Positions 49,996-59,699 of a stretch of 64,000 nucleotides of DNA are shown piece by piece. A program made the position numbers and the translations under genes. The first letter of the stretch is position 1, and every line of letters starts with the position of its first letter. The notes beneath the pieces were generated by a model. That model was given only the letters and a program-made list of their open reading frames with translations. It had not been told where the DNA came from and made no database searches. The stretch comes from Undaria pinnatifida (taxonomy: Eukaryota > Sar > Phaeophyceae > Laminariales > Alariaceae): positions 368,501-432,500 of the forward strand of contig JABAKD010000022.1 of the NCBI GenBank assembly GCA_012845835.1. The letters are read 5' to 3'.

Positions 49996-50264
49996 TGTTA
50001 AATTAAAGGTGGGGGACACAGAGTGCCCCCTGCAGGTCTGCCAATTGGGTAGGTCCTCGGAGAGTACTCACTTTCGTTCCTTCGTAGAGATGTAGCTTTA
50101 TTCGTTTCCACCAGAGCCCGGGATAGCTTCTGAGATCGGAGGCGCGTGCCTCCGATCTAATTCCTAACTTCCCCGAATATAAACCGCCAACCTTATCATA
50201 CGAAACCCATCCAAATGATCTCAAATTCGGATACCTACAGGCCTTTCGAGGCCGCATCTTAACA
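49996..50264 (-). repeat. Gypsy LTR (5' in minus orientation)
   Basis: Partner of 39075-39343; target copy ttag follows at 50265-50268. The inner side on the minus strand reads AGTGGCGTCTTGGG, a candidate primer-binding site whose tRNA I cannot name with confidence. Confidence 0.93.
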
Positions 50265-50268
50265 TTAG

Positions 50269-51819
50269 TTAGAAAAAATTGCATGTACATATTTTCAAGA
50301 AATGTTTCAAATACGTCAGCAGTGAGTTCGATCAAATTATAGGTCGATGCTCATCTTCGTCGGTATTATTTTGTGATCATTCCAAATACACGCAATAACA
50401 AATTGTTTCCAGCAAATCGGTAACAGTTGGCAGCAACGTTACATACATCATCTCAAAGTAGCCTGTTTTTGTCATTAATAAGATACCATTATTAGACAAC
50501 ATACAAAATACGTAACACAACAAAACACCAGCAACAGTAATGGTACAGAAACCATACGAACCATACGATAGGTAATATCAAACCTGTAATGGAGAGCAGT
50601 AACATTATCAGCACTGGATTTAACATCACAAATAGGAGCACCCTAGATAGCACGGTAACATCATTCCACGAAGAAAAAAGGCGATTACATACTACCTCAT
50701 AGTCTCTCGCCACGAAATATGACCATAACAACACAGTATTAACATTAATAGTAGCAGTATCAATACGTAGTAACTCCTATATAGATCTTCGACAGCAACA
50801 CAACACCACGGCTGGCTATCATATGAATAGTGCGCACAAAGAAATGATACAATAAAAACACAATGCAATGCCGACAACACACTTGCCAGTGGTAGGCCGA
50901 GAAAATACTGAGAAAAATAGTCTGGCTAGAATCAACACGGGTGCTCCGAGCAGTGGCACTTAAGCGAACTGCCGTCCCGTGCCACAGCGTCTAAAACTAC
51001 TGGGGTCCTCACCGCATTTATTCTACACGCCGACTCCGGAAGGTTTCGTTTTTGTTGAAACCGTGAACACCTATTTTTATGTTTTACTGCATCTTACCTG
51101 AGATAGGCTTGTTCGAAGTATAAGCCATCCAAAAAGGCTATCCTCAACACAGGAGCTGTGCTGCTCACCGCTGCTACTGCTAGCAATAACTAATATTAGC
51201 ACTGCAACGTTGAAGAAGTATGGGCTACCCAGCCATACTTGGCACTCCCCCTCAACGGAAAGTGCACGACAATATAATAAACGAAAACTTAGCACACCAG
51301 CACTTAATTCAGCAATCCCCTTAACGGAAAGTGCGCGGCAAAATTTAAAACGAAATAAAACTTAGCACTTGTTGAAGACAATGCGAGTACAACTTAAAAA
51401 CAAGTTCGTACTCACGAAATGTTTGGGCGGAAAAACAGGCACTTCGCTGTGATCACCTCGCCCAAGCACAGCTGTCGGACTCCCCGGTCCTCGCTTCTGC
51501 GCCTGCCCCATTCTCATGAACTCAGCAGGAATGTCTTGGACAATTATGTCATCGTACAGGTCAGCGTGCACCGGTCGGCCTTTTCCCACGGAATTCGTGA
51601 AATCGGCCACCGGGATCAAGCGTCATTATCATGTTGGCTTGGAGATCCGGGCCGGGCTCAAGCTTCGTGTTGACCAGATCTCGCGGGGTACCCTTCTAGC
51701 CTGCCTTGGTGTAATACGAGTACTTTTTATACACATGCCCATGTTTGTGTCGGGCTGCAGTTGTGCAAGACCCCTGACAATCACGCATCCGAGTCGGAGC
51801 CGGACTGCTGAAATGTCGC
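50269..51819. other. Internal DNA of outer LTR element
   Basis: Starts with a minus-strand MSID copy (50275-50340). Contains a ~70-bp duplication with ccccyyaacggaaagtgc (51246-51345). No gag or pol motif was seen. Confidence 0.45.
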
Positions 51820-52370
51820 ACTGAACTGCTGTGTGTAGCAGGGCCAGCAGTAGAATCACACGCCCCTATCTGAGCCGGATCGCTGAAATCACGGCATCGA
51901 GCTTTCTCGGGCCGCTGGAAGAATCGCGCTGTACTGCTGTGTCTAGCAGTGTCTGGATTGAAATGATGCGCCCGGGTTGGCGTCGAGCGGCAAAAATCAC
52001 GAGCCCGAAGCTGAGTCGAGCTGCTGATGATACCGTGGAAAAATCACGCGTTACTGCTGTGTGTAGCAGTGTCCGTGCTGAAATAATGCGCCCGAGTCGA
52101 GCGGCAACGATCACGAGCCCGAGTCGGAGTCGAGCTGCTGATGATACAATGGAAAAATCACGCGTTACTGCTGTGTGTATCAGTGTCCGTGCTGAAAAAT
52201 TGATGCGCCCGAGTCGAGCGGCAAAAGGCACGAGCCCGATGCGTAGTCGGGTCATTGCAACCAGGGCACCGAGCTGTGTCGGGCCGCCGAAGATCACGCG
52301 CCCGAGTCGGAATCGAGCCACTGAGATCAAAGCACCGAGCTGTATCGGGCTCTTACAAGTCATGCTGGAC
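51820..52370 (-). repeat. ~115-bp tandem array in outer LTR element
   Basis: Four to five diverged units share cgagccgctgatgat-, aaaatcacgcgttactgctg and tgcgcccgagtcgagcggca-type segments. A 165-codon minus-strand frame through it repeats ARLRLGLVIVAARLGRIISA-like units and is probably a repeat artefact. Confidence 0.8.
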
Positions 52371-52629
52371 TACCGTGGGTGAACTCCTAAACTGCTGATT
52401 GATCCAGCTCCGGGCCCACTAAGGTTGGTTTTGGTTGGTCTGGATTTGGTTCGACAAGACGACGAAGAAGAAACGATCGTCTGACGCGTTGACGAGTAGA
52501 AGTGATGGTTCGACCGGTGATTGTTGGATAGTTGTAGTCACTAAAAAATCCAGCCGGCCCCGCAGAAAAAAATGGACCAAACGAGTGCCTCTCGCCTGGG
52601 ATGCAATCCCCCGTAGTTTCCCCAGTGCA

Positions 52630-52665
52630 GTGCGCTAGTATGATACGTCACGAGGCTCATAACCT
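52630..52665 (-). promoter_or_regulatory. Primer-binding site, half-tRNA(Met) type
   Basis: On the minus strand GGTTATGAGCC directly follows the LTR end. Its complement ggctcataacc has a Met anticodon loop CTCATAA and ends two bases into the anticodon stem. That is the geometry of copia, which primes from an internally cleaved Met tRNA. The plus-strand sequence before it (gtgcgctagtatgatacgtcacgagg) is partly tRNA-like. Confidence 0.65.
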
Positions 52666-53254
52666 ATTGAGAAACTAGGACACCCTCAGGTGACCGACCG
52701 ATGACGGCCTTCAGGGGTTGCTCACAAAGTCGTTGCGAGACGAACTCCAGCATCACATATGGTGTAGAAGATACATATTTCCGGTTGAACAGGGGCACGC
52801 GGTGGCCCAACTAAAGCTCACTGTGAGCAATGATTGGGAAGACGCTCAGGTGCTGTTGAGAAGAGTGGGCAGGAGAGGGGGTGCTCTATCTGCTACCTCG
52901 ACATCGAAAGAGCCGCTAGGTTCCAAGACCCTATTCGACCGATGTCTAGATGTCAGCCATGCTCCAGAAGCCTGTAGACAGTTACGGGGCTGTCAGAAAA
53001 CCCTCGAATAGTCCCAAAACACGATCTACCGAGAACGCTCATTCTAGAACGCAAACTACGAGTACGCTATGAGTATTAGATGGCATTGCCACACCGACGA
53101 GCTACTCTGCAGGCTACGTGCTACTACACACCGACGAGCAACTCTGTAGGCTACGTGCTACTGCTGTGACACTGCAGCACGTGCTAACATGGAGGTGTAC
53201 ATTCGCTACTGAACATTGATTTGACAATAGGCTGATATCACCTATTTATTTACA
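52666..53254 (-). repeat. LTR of outer element (5' LTR in minus orientation)
   Basis: Partner of 38286-38892. The target duplication catat follows at 53255-53259. An open frame of about 97 codons is conserved in both LTRs on the plus strand but resembles no known protein. Confidence 0.85.
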
Positions 53255-53259
53255 CATAT

Positions 53260-56200
53260 ATCGTGATATCTATACTTTACTTCTTGTTGCTGGCGTTGGT
53301 AACTTCGTGCGACAACCCGACCTAAACAGGCCTTAAGCAGTACACTCGGGGACAGCGCGCCAACGCATACCGTACCGTTGGTGCTGCTTATATATGGTCG
53401 TTAGTATTTTTTGCAGCATACATGACGAAGTTTGTTAATGTTTTTGTGCACGGTTTATAACTGCAGGAAGGAGAAGGTGGACTATGCGCGCTCCTCACAA
53501 AGAGTAAGAAGGGAGACCGTCGCCTTTATTTAGGGGAGAATGTTTCCATTACTAGTGCCCGGTACGTGCACAGAGTGGGCGCCCGCACTTAATAAATTCT
53601 CTGTTAATAACTCGGGCCGGGGTTGTTGGCAAAATTATAGAGGAAGTCAGGTCTACGAAACACCGCCCAATTCGGACAACAACATAATAACCCTGAACAA
53701 AAGATATTGACGCCCACCCAACTTGATAAACGAGGTCGCTCCGGAGCGTGGTACGGGGGATATGAAACGCCAGAGAAAGTAAAACCGCCGTCCAGAAGTC
53801 AGTGCATTAAAGTATGAGCAGCCGACGTTTTCTTTGTTTATTTTTTGGTCACTGTAAAATCTGTGAAAATGTGGAAACTCGTGCAGCGAAAAAACAAACT
53901 ACTAAGGAGAAGTTGCTCTCCTGTGTGTGGACACTTGACACCCTGGTGGGCAATGCGCACGTGTGTATATTTATAGTAGTGTACATCGTGTAGTGCGGTT
54001 CGGTTGCGGCTGACCTGTACTAACGTCCACGTAAAATGGGGATCCACGGTACGTGTAAACATAAGAAACCAAAAATAAGAAACACGAAACTCTGACAACC
54101 GTTCAATTGTGAGACGAAAAAAAGGAAGAAACCATTGGGGTACTACTAAGAGATATGGTCATGCTGGTGATGATGCTGGTGAGGGCATAAAAAAGGCTTT
54201 TGAGCTTGGACGCCATATTGACTTTTCTAGGTACGGGTGCCCATGCCCACTGCTTAATGACATGAAAATGTATGTCCTGACTACGCCGTACAGCAGTACC
54301 ACAAACAGCAGCATTACGTACATAGACTAATAGAATCATACTAACAGCAGAGCTCTGAGAGAGCTGTCTCGCTCGTATCTAAGATATATATATATATTTT
54401 ATTTTCTTCCAAAACCGTCAGATTTATCCCCTGGAAAGGATTTATAGCTTACATGCACAAATTGCCCCCCCTTCCCCCCCCCCCCCCTACCCCCCCCCCC
54501 CTCCAAACCCGCTCGCTTTTGATCAAAACCAGGCCCCCACGTCCTTCAAAACTCCGCCCCCCCCCTCACCGGTTATTCGACTTACAAGATTCACTTGATA
54601 AAAGGATACAAATCCCTCCACAGCTGTCAGATTTTGTCCCCCTCAGAAACGGGTTTTATAGTTTCCGCGCACAGACTGACTAAAATCACCCTGTTGACCC
54701 TGATAGCTACACTGTAGTTGTAAGGGGGGTCGCCGACCTATATCCTAATGAGGATACACAACTCGTAATACGCGCGATCGGAGTATCACACACAGCTTGC
54801 AAAGATGAGTTTCGACGAAATCTTCGATCTCACAGCTGGAGTGTATTCTCATTTTCTATAACACTTCGAAGTATTAGACTAGTCTATTACTACCGTTCAT
54901 GTTTTTTCATCGGTATTGCATTGCCAGTGCGATGTGCCGCCTTGACCACCAGCCAGACAATTTTTTATGGCACAGATAGTGTAAGCAATGTACTACAGTT
55001 ACTACTGCTGCCAGCGACCAGGTAAGCACCGAAAACAACACCCCTGCATCAGCGACCGTTTTAGTAGCTTGAGTGCCGCCCTGAACGACCGTAGCATAGT
55101 ACTTGTAGTAATCTAGTAATGGCATCCAGGACAACATTCCCCCAGGGACCAATTTCGCGAAGAAAAAACGAGGGGGTAGACTAGATGCTGGTACTGCCTG
55201 TAGGGTGGCTTTGGAAAATTCTCATCAAGCATTTACCAGGTCATTCATACTGCTGTACATGCGTCGCCGTACGAATCATAGGTGAGGTGGAACGCCGCAA
55301 CGCCGCCCACTGCCACCATCACCGTACGCCATCGTACACGGAGTCAGTAAAACCAATAGTAAAACCAGCATAGAAAAATGCGGCGCAATTTCAACAAGGC
55401 GTTTGGACGTCGACGATTCGTTGAACGCTGCTCGAATTGAGCTCGAAGAAAGTCAATATCCAACCCTACATGGGCTGTAATGCATCGCGAATGCCCGTAC
55501 TGGAGAGTCCACACTGCGATAAGCACAGCAACTGCCGCAGGAAAGCAAACGCGCGGAAGCATGCTCGTAAGTGTTGGTACTCGTAGTCATGCTGTAGATT
55601 CGTAACTGCCTCTACCCGAGGTAAACTCGGGTGGCATGGTTCCAGGATTTGAACGTGTTCGCCGCTTCCGTCCTCCGTCTCTGTGCTCGTGCTCGTCGTT
55701 CAGCAGTCCGAGCTGAGGAGTACATCACCCGAAGGTGCCTGTTACGGCCTGGTGAGGCGAAGCTACTGCTGGGACCATCAGCCAGGTGCTGCGGCGTGGC
55801 AGGCAATGACCTCGAGGCTTCTCAGGCACGGCTTGCGGCCTGCATGTCGTTTGCATCTGCACCGGCCTTCGAGAGAATCTCGTGCTCTGCTTTTTGCGGC
55901 TGCCAGTCCTGATCGAGCGTCATCCCAGCAAATCACACGAATACCGCACGCTCCAGGCACTGCTGCTTGGTGTGGGACACGTACATGGAGCACAGTAGTA
56001 GCGGGCACCAGTGCTGATGTGGTTGGAGGGCGAGTTTGCCCCGGCAGGCTGCCTTTGGCGATGTCAGCCCTGTTAGGTGATGGCTGTTGCTGGAGAGGGG
56101 GGGGGGTGGCGCTGTACAGGGCATCGTCAGGAGCGAGGTGGCTTAGTGGAGGACGCTCAACGAGCAGCAGCCAGAAGTGAGTGAGAGCTTGGCGAGACAA

Positions 56201-57360
56201 TGTGAAGCTTGTCCCGCTGCAGGTTGCTGTCGCTACTGTCGTGTACGATGCTGTGATTCTGCTGGAGTTGCAATAAGGTTGTTTTTTGAACCAATTTGCG
56301 TGCGTTTTGATCGGACGAGTCACTTTAGAAGTGCGTTCACGTTTTCTGGGTCAAATTACTTGAAATTTGTGTAGACAACTCGTGTACGTCACGTTGTTCC
56401 AGTTCTTCCATGAACGAGAAGTGGGTCCAATACTTTATTCTAGATGTTTTCTCACTGGCCTTTTCACAATTGCAAATTTTGTTCCGACACTAATTCCAAG
56501 TAGTTTATCCTCTAGTGTGCTCAAACAGCAGTTGGTGCAGCTGGCTGGCTGTGTGGTTCTTGTCCAGAAGAACCTCAAGTCTGGTCGGCATGGCGTGGCC
56601 CTCGTCACCTCTGCTTGCTATTGCAGTTTTGCTATTGCAGTCTTTCTGCTGTCGTATTTCTATTGCAGTGTTGTAATTGCCGTTGTTGCAGTCTTGCTAT
56701 GTTGCGGTCGAATTGTGCTGCTGAAGTGCTTTTTATTTACAGTCAACCGTGCTACAGCAGACAGTATCATACTAATAATATGTATATCATACTAATAATA
56801 CAAGGGCTTCGCTCGCGGGCGGCTGGGCGCCGCCCGCTACGCTTGCGGAAGGAGGAATGGACATTCAGTAGGAAGGCGGAAAAGAAGCACAAATGGCGCA
56901 ACTGGCGACTTGAAAATGCCAAGAGGTCAATATATAGTTCAACGGTACAGGATAGAGACGATTATGATTATGAGTTTGTTATTATTATCCCTTCGCCTAG
57001 TCCATGATGGACACGTCGGAGGACTTGCTTGGCATATCCTTCCACCTCTCAGGTAGCACCTGTAAACTCATTAATAGCTCTCTCTAAGTCGATCATCAAT
57101 AATAAATTATCGCAGTGCATAAACACCAGGCACGCGCTTGTCGAGGATAGAGACAGGAAAACTACAACTTAAGATGTAAAGGAGCGCAGTGCCAAAAAAA
57201 ACATGCTGGAAGCAGAAACTTGAACGCACACACCGCAAACATGTGAAGTACATTTGTATTCCTGAAAGACGAAGAGCACGCATTTAAATTTAGGCATAGT
57301 TCCTAAAAAACGATGCTGGTATAATAAACCACAACTCAACGTTCTATAAAGAACGTGCTG
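53260..57360. other. Intergenic region, no firm gene
   Basis: Contains a poly-C tract (54466-54502), one MSID copy (54785-54860) and overlapping open frames at 55631-56180 on both strands. A minus-strand reading there (AEHEILSKAGADANDMQAAS) looks protein-like but stops abruptly. It is left unassigned. Confidence 0.4.
54466..54502 (+). repeat. Poly-C tract
   Basis: Runs of 7 to 14 C interrupted by tt and ta, in intergenic DNA. Confidence 0.95.
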
Positions 57361-57534
57361 TCAACTTTGCTTCCGAAGGAGCATGCAGGCTTGCTTGGAC
57401 TCTTCCTCCTCAGCGGAGGTACCCAGCACCTTGCACTCTTGTTTTTTGTCGATGATCTTGTGGATCTGTCCACAAACGTTGAAGCATGGCGGGAGGACGT
57501 CGATAAGTATGTGTAAAAAAGTATTCGTACTTCT
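57361..57534 (-). CDS. Terminal exon of unidentified gene
   Basis: Encodes LHILIDVLPPCFNVCGQIHK then IIDKKQECKVLGTSAEEEE and ends LLRKQS with TGA. The acceptor GCTGGAG is weak; AG sites 3-5 nt downstream are alternatives. Three cysteines occur in CxxxC / C spacing. Confidence 0.65.
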   Translation of the reverse strand, partial: RSTNTFLHILIDVLPPCFNVCGQIHKIIDKKQECKVLGTSAEEEESKQACMLLRKQS

Positions 57535-59695
57535 CTCCAGCAGACGTCGTAACCATCCAAATTATTGGAGCTCCTTTCGTTGTTAGTAATTGTTGTGGTA
57601 TTGTTGTACTTGCTCTTGGTACTCGGAAAAAGAGCCGCACTTCATAGACTATATCCGCACGCCATCCCCTAGTCTTGAGCAAGAGACATGGATGTTTCGA
57701 CTCGTGACACATAGGACGCAAGATAAGAGTAGAACGTACCTCGATGTCGAACGCCCTCGTGGCACCGTGGGAATGGAATGCGGGATGTATATCGAGCAAG
57801 TGGTCGCCTGCCTTCTTCAGGAGGTCACCGACCTTGATGTCGCCGGTGAACTTCGTGTTTATGTCCTCGCCGACTTGGCGGCCCTCGGCGGCTGCTTCGC
57901 AGGGCTTCTGCAAACGACAACAACGGATGGGAATACCTTGCGTTCAGTGAATGTTCAAAATAGTAAGGCCACGTAGCTGTCGTCGATTTCCAAAGTTTGA
58001 AAGGAAGTCGTACAATTTAACACTGCTGTTGTAATGAAGGCGGTCGTTTATGGGCAAAGCCCTGCCTGGTACCACAACGTTGCTAACACCTATGAAACCA
58101 CCACTGGGACAGGAACGAACGGGATTCACAGTCGCAACTGGTAAGCGTAAGCCCCGGTATACTGCTATATAAGGCCTACCGGCGGAATACCGACAACGAA
58201 GGGTAAGAGACAGTACCTGCTGTATATATTGTTCGGTACTACTCTATTACTGCTGCTATCAACACTATTACGACCGACGTGTACTGCGATTCCTGAAGAG
58301 GTTGCGCACCCTACTTGTACTCGTTAATATAAAGAGTTAATGTGGTTGTATGAAAAATGAGTAACAACAGTAGTAGTACACCGCGTCACTACATGAACAA
58401 CTCGCTAACCCCAATCACGGGACTGCTCTCCAGCATCACCCAGGTTAACTTCAGCTTCTGTTTACTGCTATATATCAACCTCCAGTGTGTACTGCGACTG
58501 GTGCTGAGGTATCATGCTGCTGTGTTATTCATCACTGCATGGACCATTTTTACAACCCTGGCTGACCCCCGTGATGAGACTTGCCCGTTTTCATTGCGTC
58601 TTACATGTATAGATACCACGTAGTCGTAGTCTTACATCCAAAACGTTGTTTATATCACAGCACAAAGCGTCACTGCATGGACCACTTGTCCAACCCCCGC
58701 TTACCCCGATGACGGGACTGCCCCGTACTCGTAGTCGTACATACATGAAGTGTGTTTGGCTGTACGTATGAAAAAGAAATCGCATCACACAGCGTCACTG
58801 CATAGGTCTACTCGTAGACCTGAGTACTTGCACAATTCCCGCTTATACCTCGATGACATGACTGCCCCGTACACGTACTCGTGCATGCAAAAGTGTGTTT
58901 GTATGCATGAAAAAGAAATCACAGCACACAACTGCGTAGACAACTAGTACAACATGCTTACCCCGACGACGGGACTGCCCTCCGTGACCACCAAGGCGAA
59001 CTTGAGTTTGTTCAGGCTACGCGTCCCCAAGCACAGCTTCCACACCGTGTGGTAGTTCGACCACGCTGGTGTAGCACACACATGCTACAGCAGACGTTGC
59101 AGACAGGCACACAAGGTCAAACAATGTAAATTTCAATGTGCATCATTATTGGAAACAGGATTCGCTTGAGTTCACCAACACCCAAAACCACATACATGCA
59201 TACTGGTAGTCTATTGCGCACAACTTGCAGCACACAACTCTCAACATCATCAGTAGTATAGTAGCTGACAGCAAACATCAAATTCCAACAACACGAAGAA
59301 ATGAAACTCACGTTTCGTCAAGCTCTCAGCTCCTTCGTTAGGGACGCCGATCGAAGGTGAATCACAGGTGTCCGCGTCACACCAGTCACCCACACGAGGG
59401 TTGTCGCCGCTTCCCAAGTGCTTCTTGTTAAGGTTACATGAAAAGCTTGGCACGTGGAAGGCTCGTCACTCCTGCAGGTGTCGCAGACAGCGTCCTGGGA
59501 ACTCCTGTTTTTCCTATTTCGTGCGATGAGGAAACCGTCACAACCCTTGCTCGGGCACGGCCAGTCAGGATTGCCAGAAGAAGCTGAGTCCCGTTCTTGC
59601 CCGACCAGCTTCCACACGCCTGATCCTGAACCTCCACCACCCCCACTGCTGTTGGCGGAGCCTCCTCCCGCACTAGCCTTGGTCCGCTTCGCAAA
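57361..59695 (-). CDS. Unidentified multi-exon protein with RanBP2-like zinc-finger cysteines, 3' part
   Basis: Exons on the minus strand: about 59695-59312, 59065-58962, 57907-57740 and 57534-57361 (stop TGA). Junction phases agree: C|CG codon, then phase 0 twice. The first exon has a Gly/Ser linker, then NPDWPCPSKGCDGFLIARNR and CDTC, a WxCx4C...Cx2C pattern like RanBP2 zinc fingers, followed by DWCDADTC in another frame. The second exon holds NKLKFALVVTEGSPVVG, possibly a beta-sandwich strand pair. The third has INTKFTGDIKVGDLLKKAGD. The last has FNVCGQIHKIIDKKQECKVL and ends LLRKQS. I do not recognise the family. A frame change near 59430-59450 may be a 44-nt intron or a real frameshift. 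Confidence 0.6.
57740..57907 (-). CDS. Exon KPCEAAAEGRQVG of unidentified gene
   Basis: This 168-nt phase 0/0 exon has acceptor GTTGTCGTTTGCAG and donor GAG|GTACGT. It encodes 56 residues including DINTKFTGDIKVGDLLKKAG and HSHGATRAFDIE. Confidence 0.8.
58390..58960 (-). repeat. Decayed tandem copies of the 59065-58962 exon edge
   Basis: Segments near 58395-58460, 58555-58580, 58695-58720 and 58845-58870 repeat the GGGCAGTCCCGTC.TCGGGGTAAG donor region in varying decay. The copy at 58395-58460 still reads QKLKLTWVMLESSPVIG. Units are ~125-140 bp and share tgaaaaagaaatc and cagcgtcactgca. Confidence 0.8.
58962..59065 (-). CDS. Exon WSNYHTVWKL of unidentified gene
   Basis: This 104-nt exon lies between CACCAG and GGG|GTAAGC, phase 1 to 0. 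It encodes WSNYHTVWKLCLGTRSLNKL and FALVVTEGSPVVG. Several decayed copies of its 3' edge follow downstream. Confidence 0.7.
59312..59695 (-). CDS. Zinc-finger exon of unidentified gene
   Basis: Ends with the strong donor AAAC|GTGAGT in phase 1. The two halves (DWPCPSKGC...CDTC, and GDNPRVGDWCDADTC) are in different frames. Removing GTGCCAAG...GGGAAG (44 nt) would join them. The 5' boundary is a guess. Confidence 0.5.
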
Positions 59696-59699
59696 TTGC

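Larger units (their letters stand above)
39075..50264 (-). mobile_element. Ty3/gypsy chromovirus with NADAR domain, nested insertion
   Basis: The 269-bp LTRs (39075-39343 and 49996-50264) start TGTTAA and end TTAACA, differ at about two positions, and are flanked by ttag on both sides. Order on the minus strand: 84-bp-unit array, gag with zinc knuckle, unassigned region, ~230-bp repeats, NADAR remnant, RNase H remnant, proline-rich linker, integrase, chromodomain, Tudor-like domain. I found no reverse-transcriptase core. Stops, frameshifts and a changed integrase catalytic residue make this copy defective, although the LTRs are young. Confidence 0.93.
38286..53254 (-). mobile_element. Outer LTR retrotransposon, copia-type primer site, interrupted by a gypsy insertion
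   Basis: Direct repeats at 38286-38892 and 52666-53254 are about 97% identical and are flanked by catat on both outer sides. Read on the minus strand, the element starts TGTAAA. The sequence after the 5' LTR is GGTTATGAGCCTCGTGACG, complementary to a Met tRNA anticodon region (CUCAUAACC), as in copia half-tRNA priming. A purine tract TTGAGGGGGAG precedes the 3' LTR. Apart from the inserted gypsy element only about 2.6 kb of internal DNA remains, with no recognisable gag or pol, so it was probably non-autonomous. Its copia assignment rests on the primer site only. Confidence 0.8.

Noticed and set aside
48958-50019. 353-codon frame as a host gene
   Set aside because: It is a tandem repeat within the retroelement leader; kept only as a repeat and a finding.
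55631-56180. Overlapping open frames on both strands
   Set aside because: Neither strand gives a recognised domain; the better-looking minus frame is interrupted by a stop and lacks clear splice sites.
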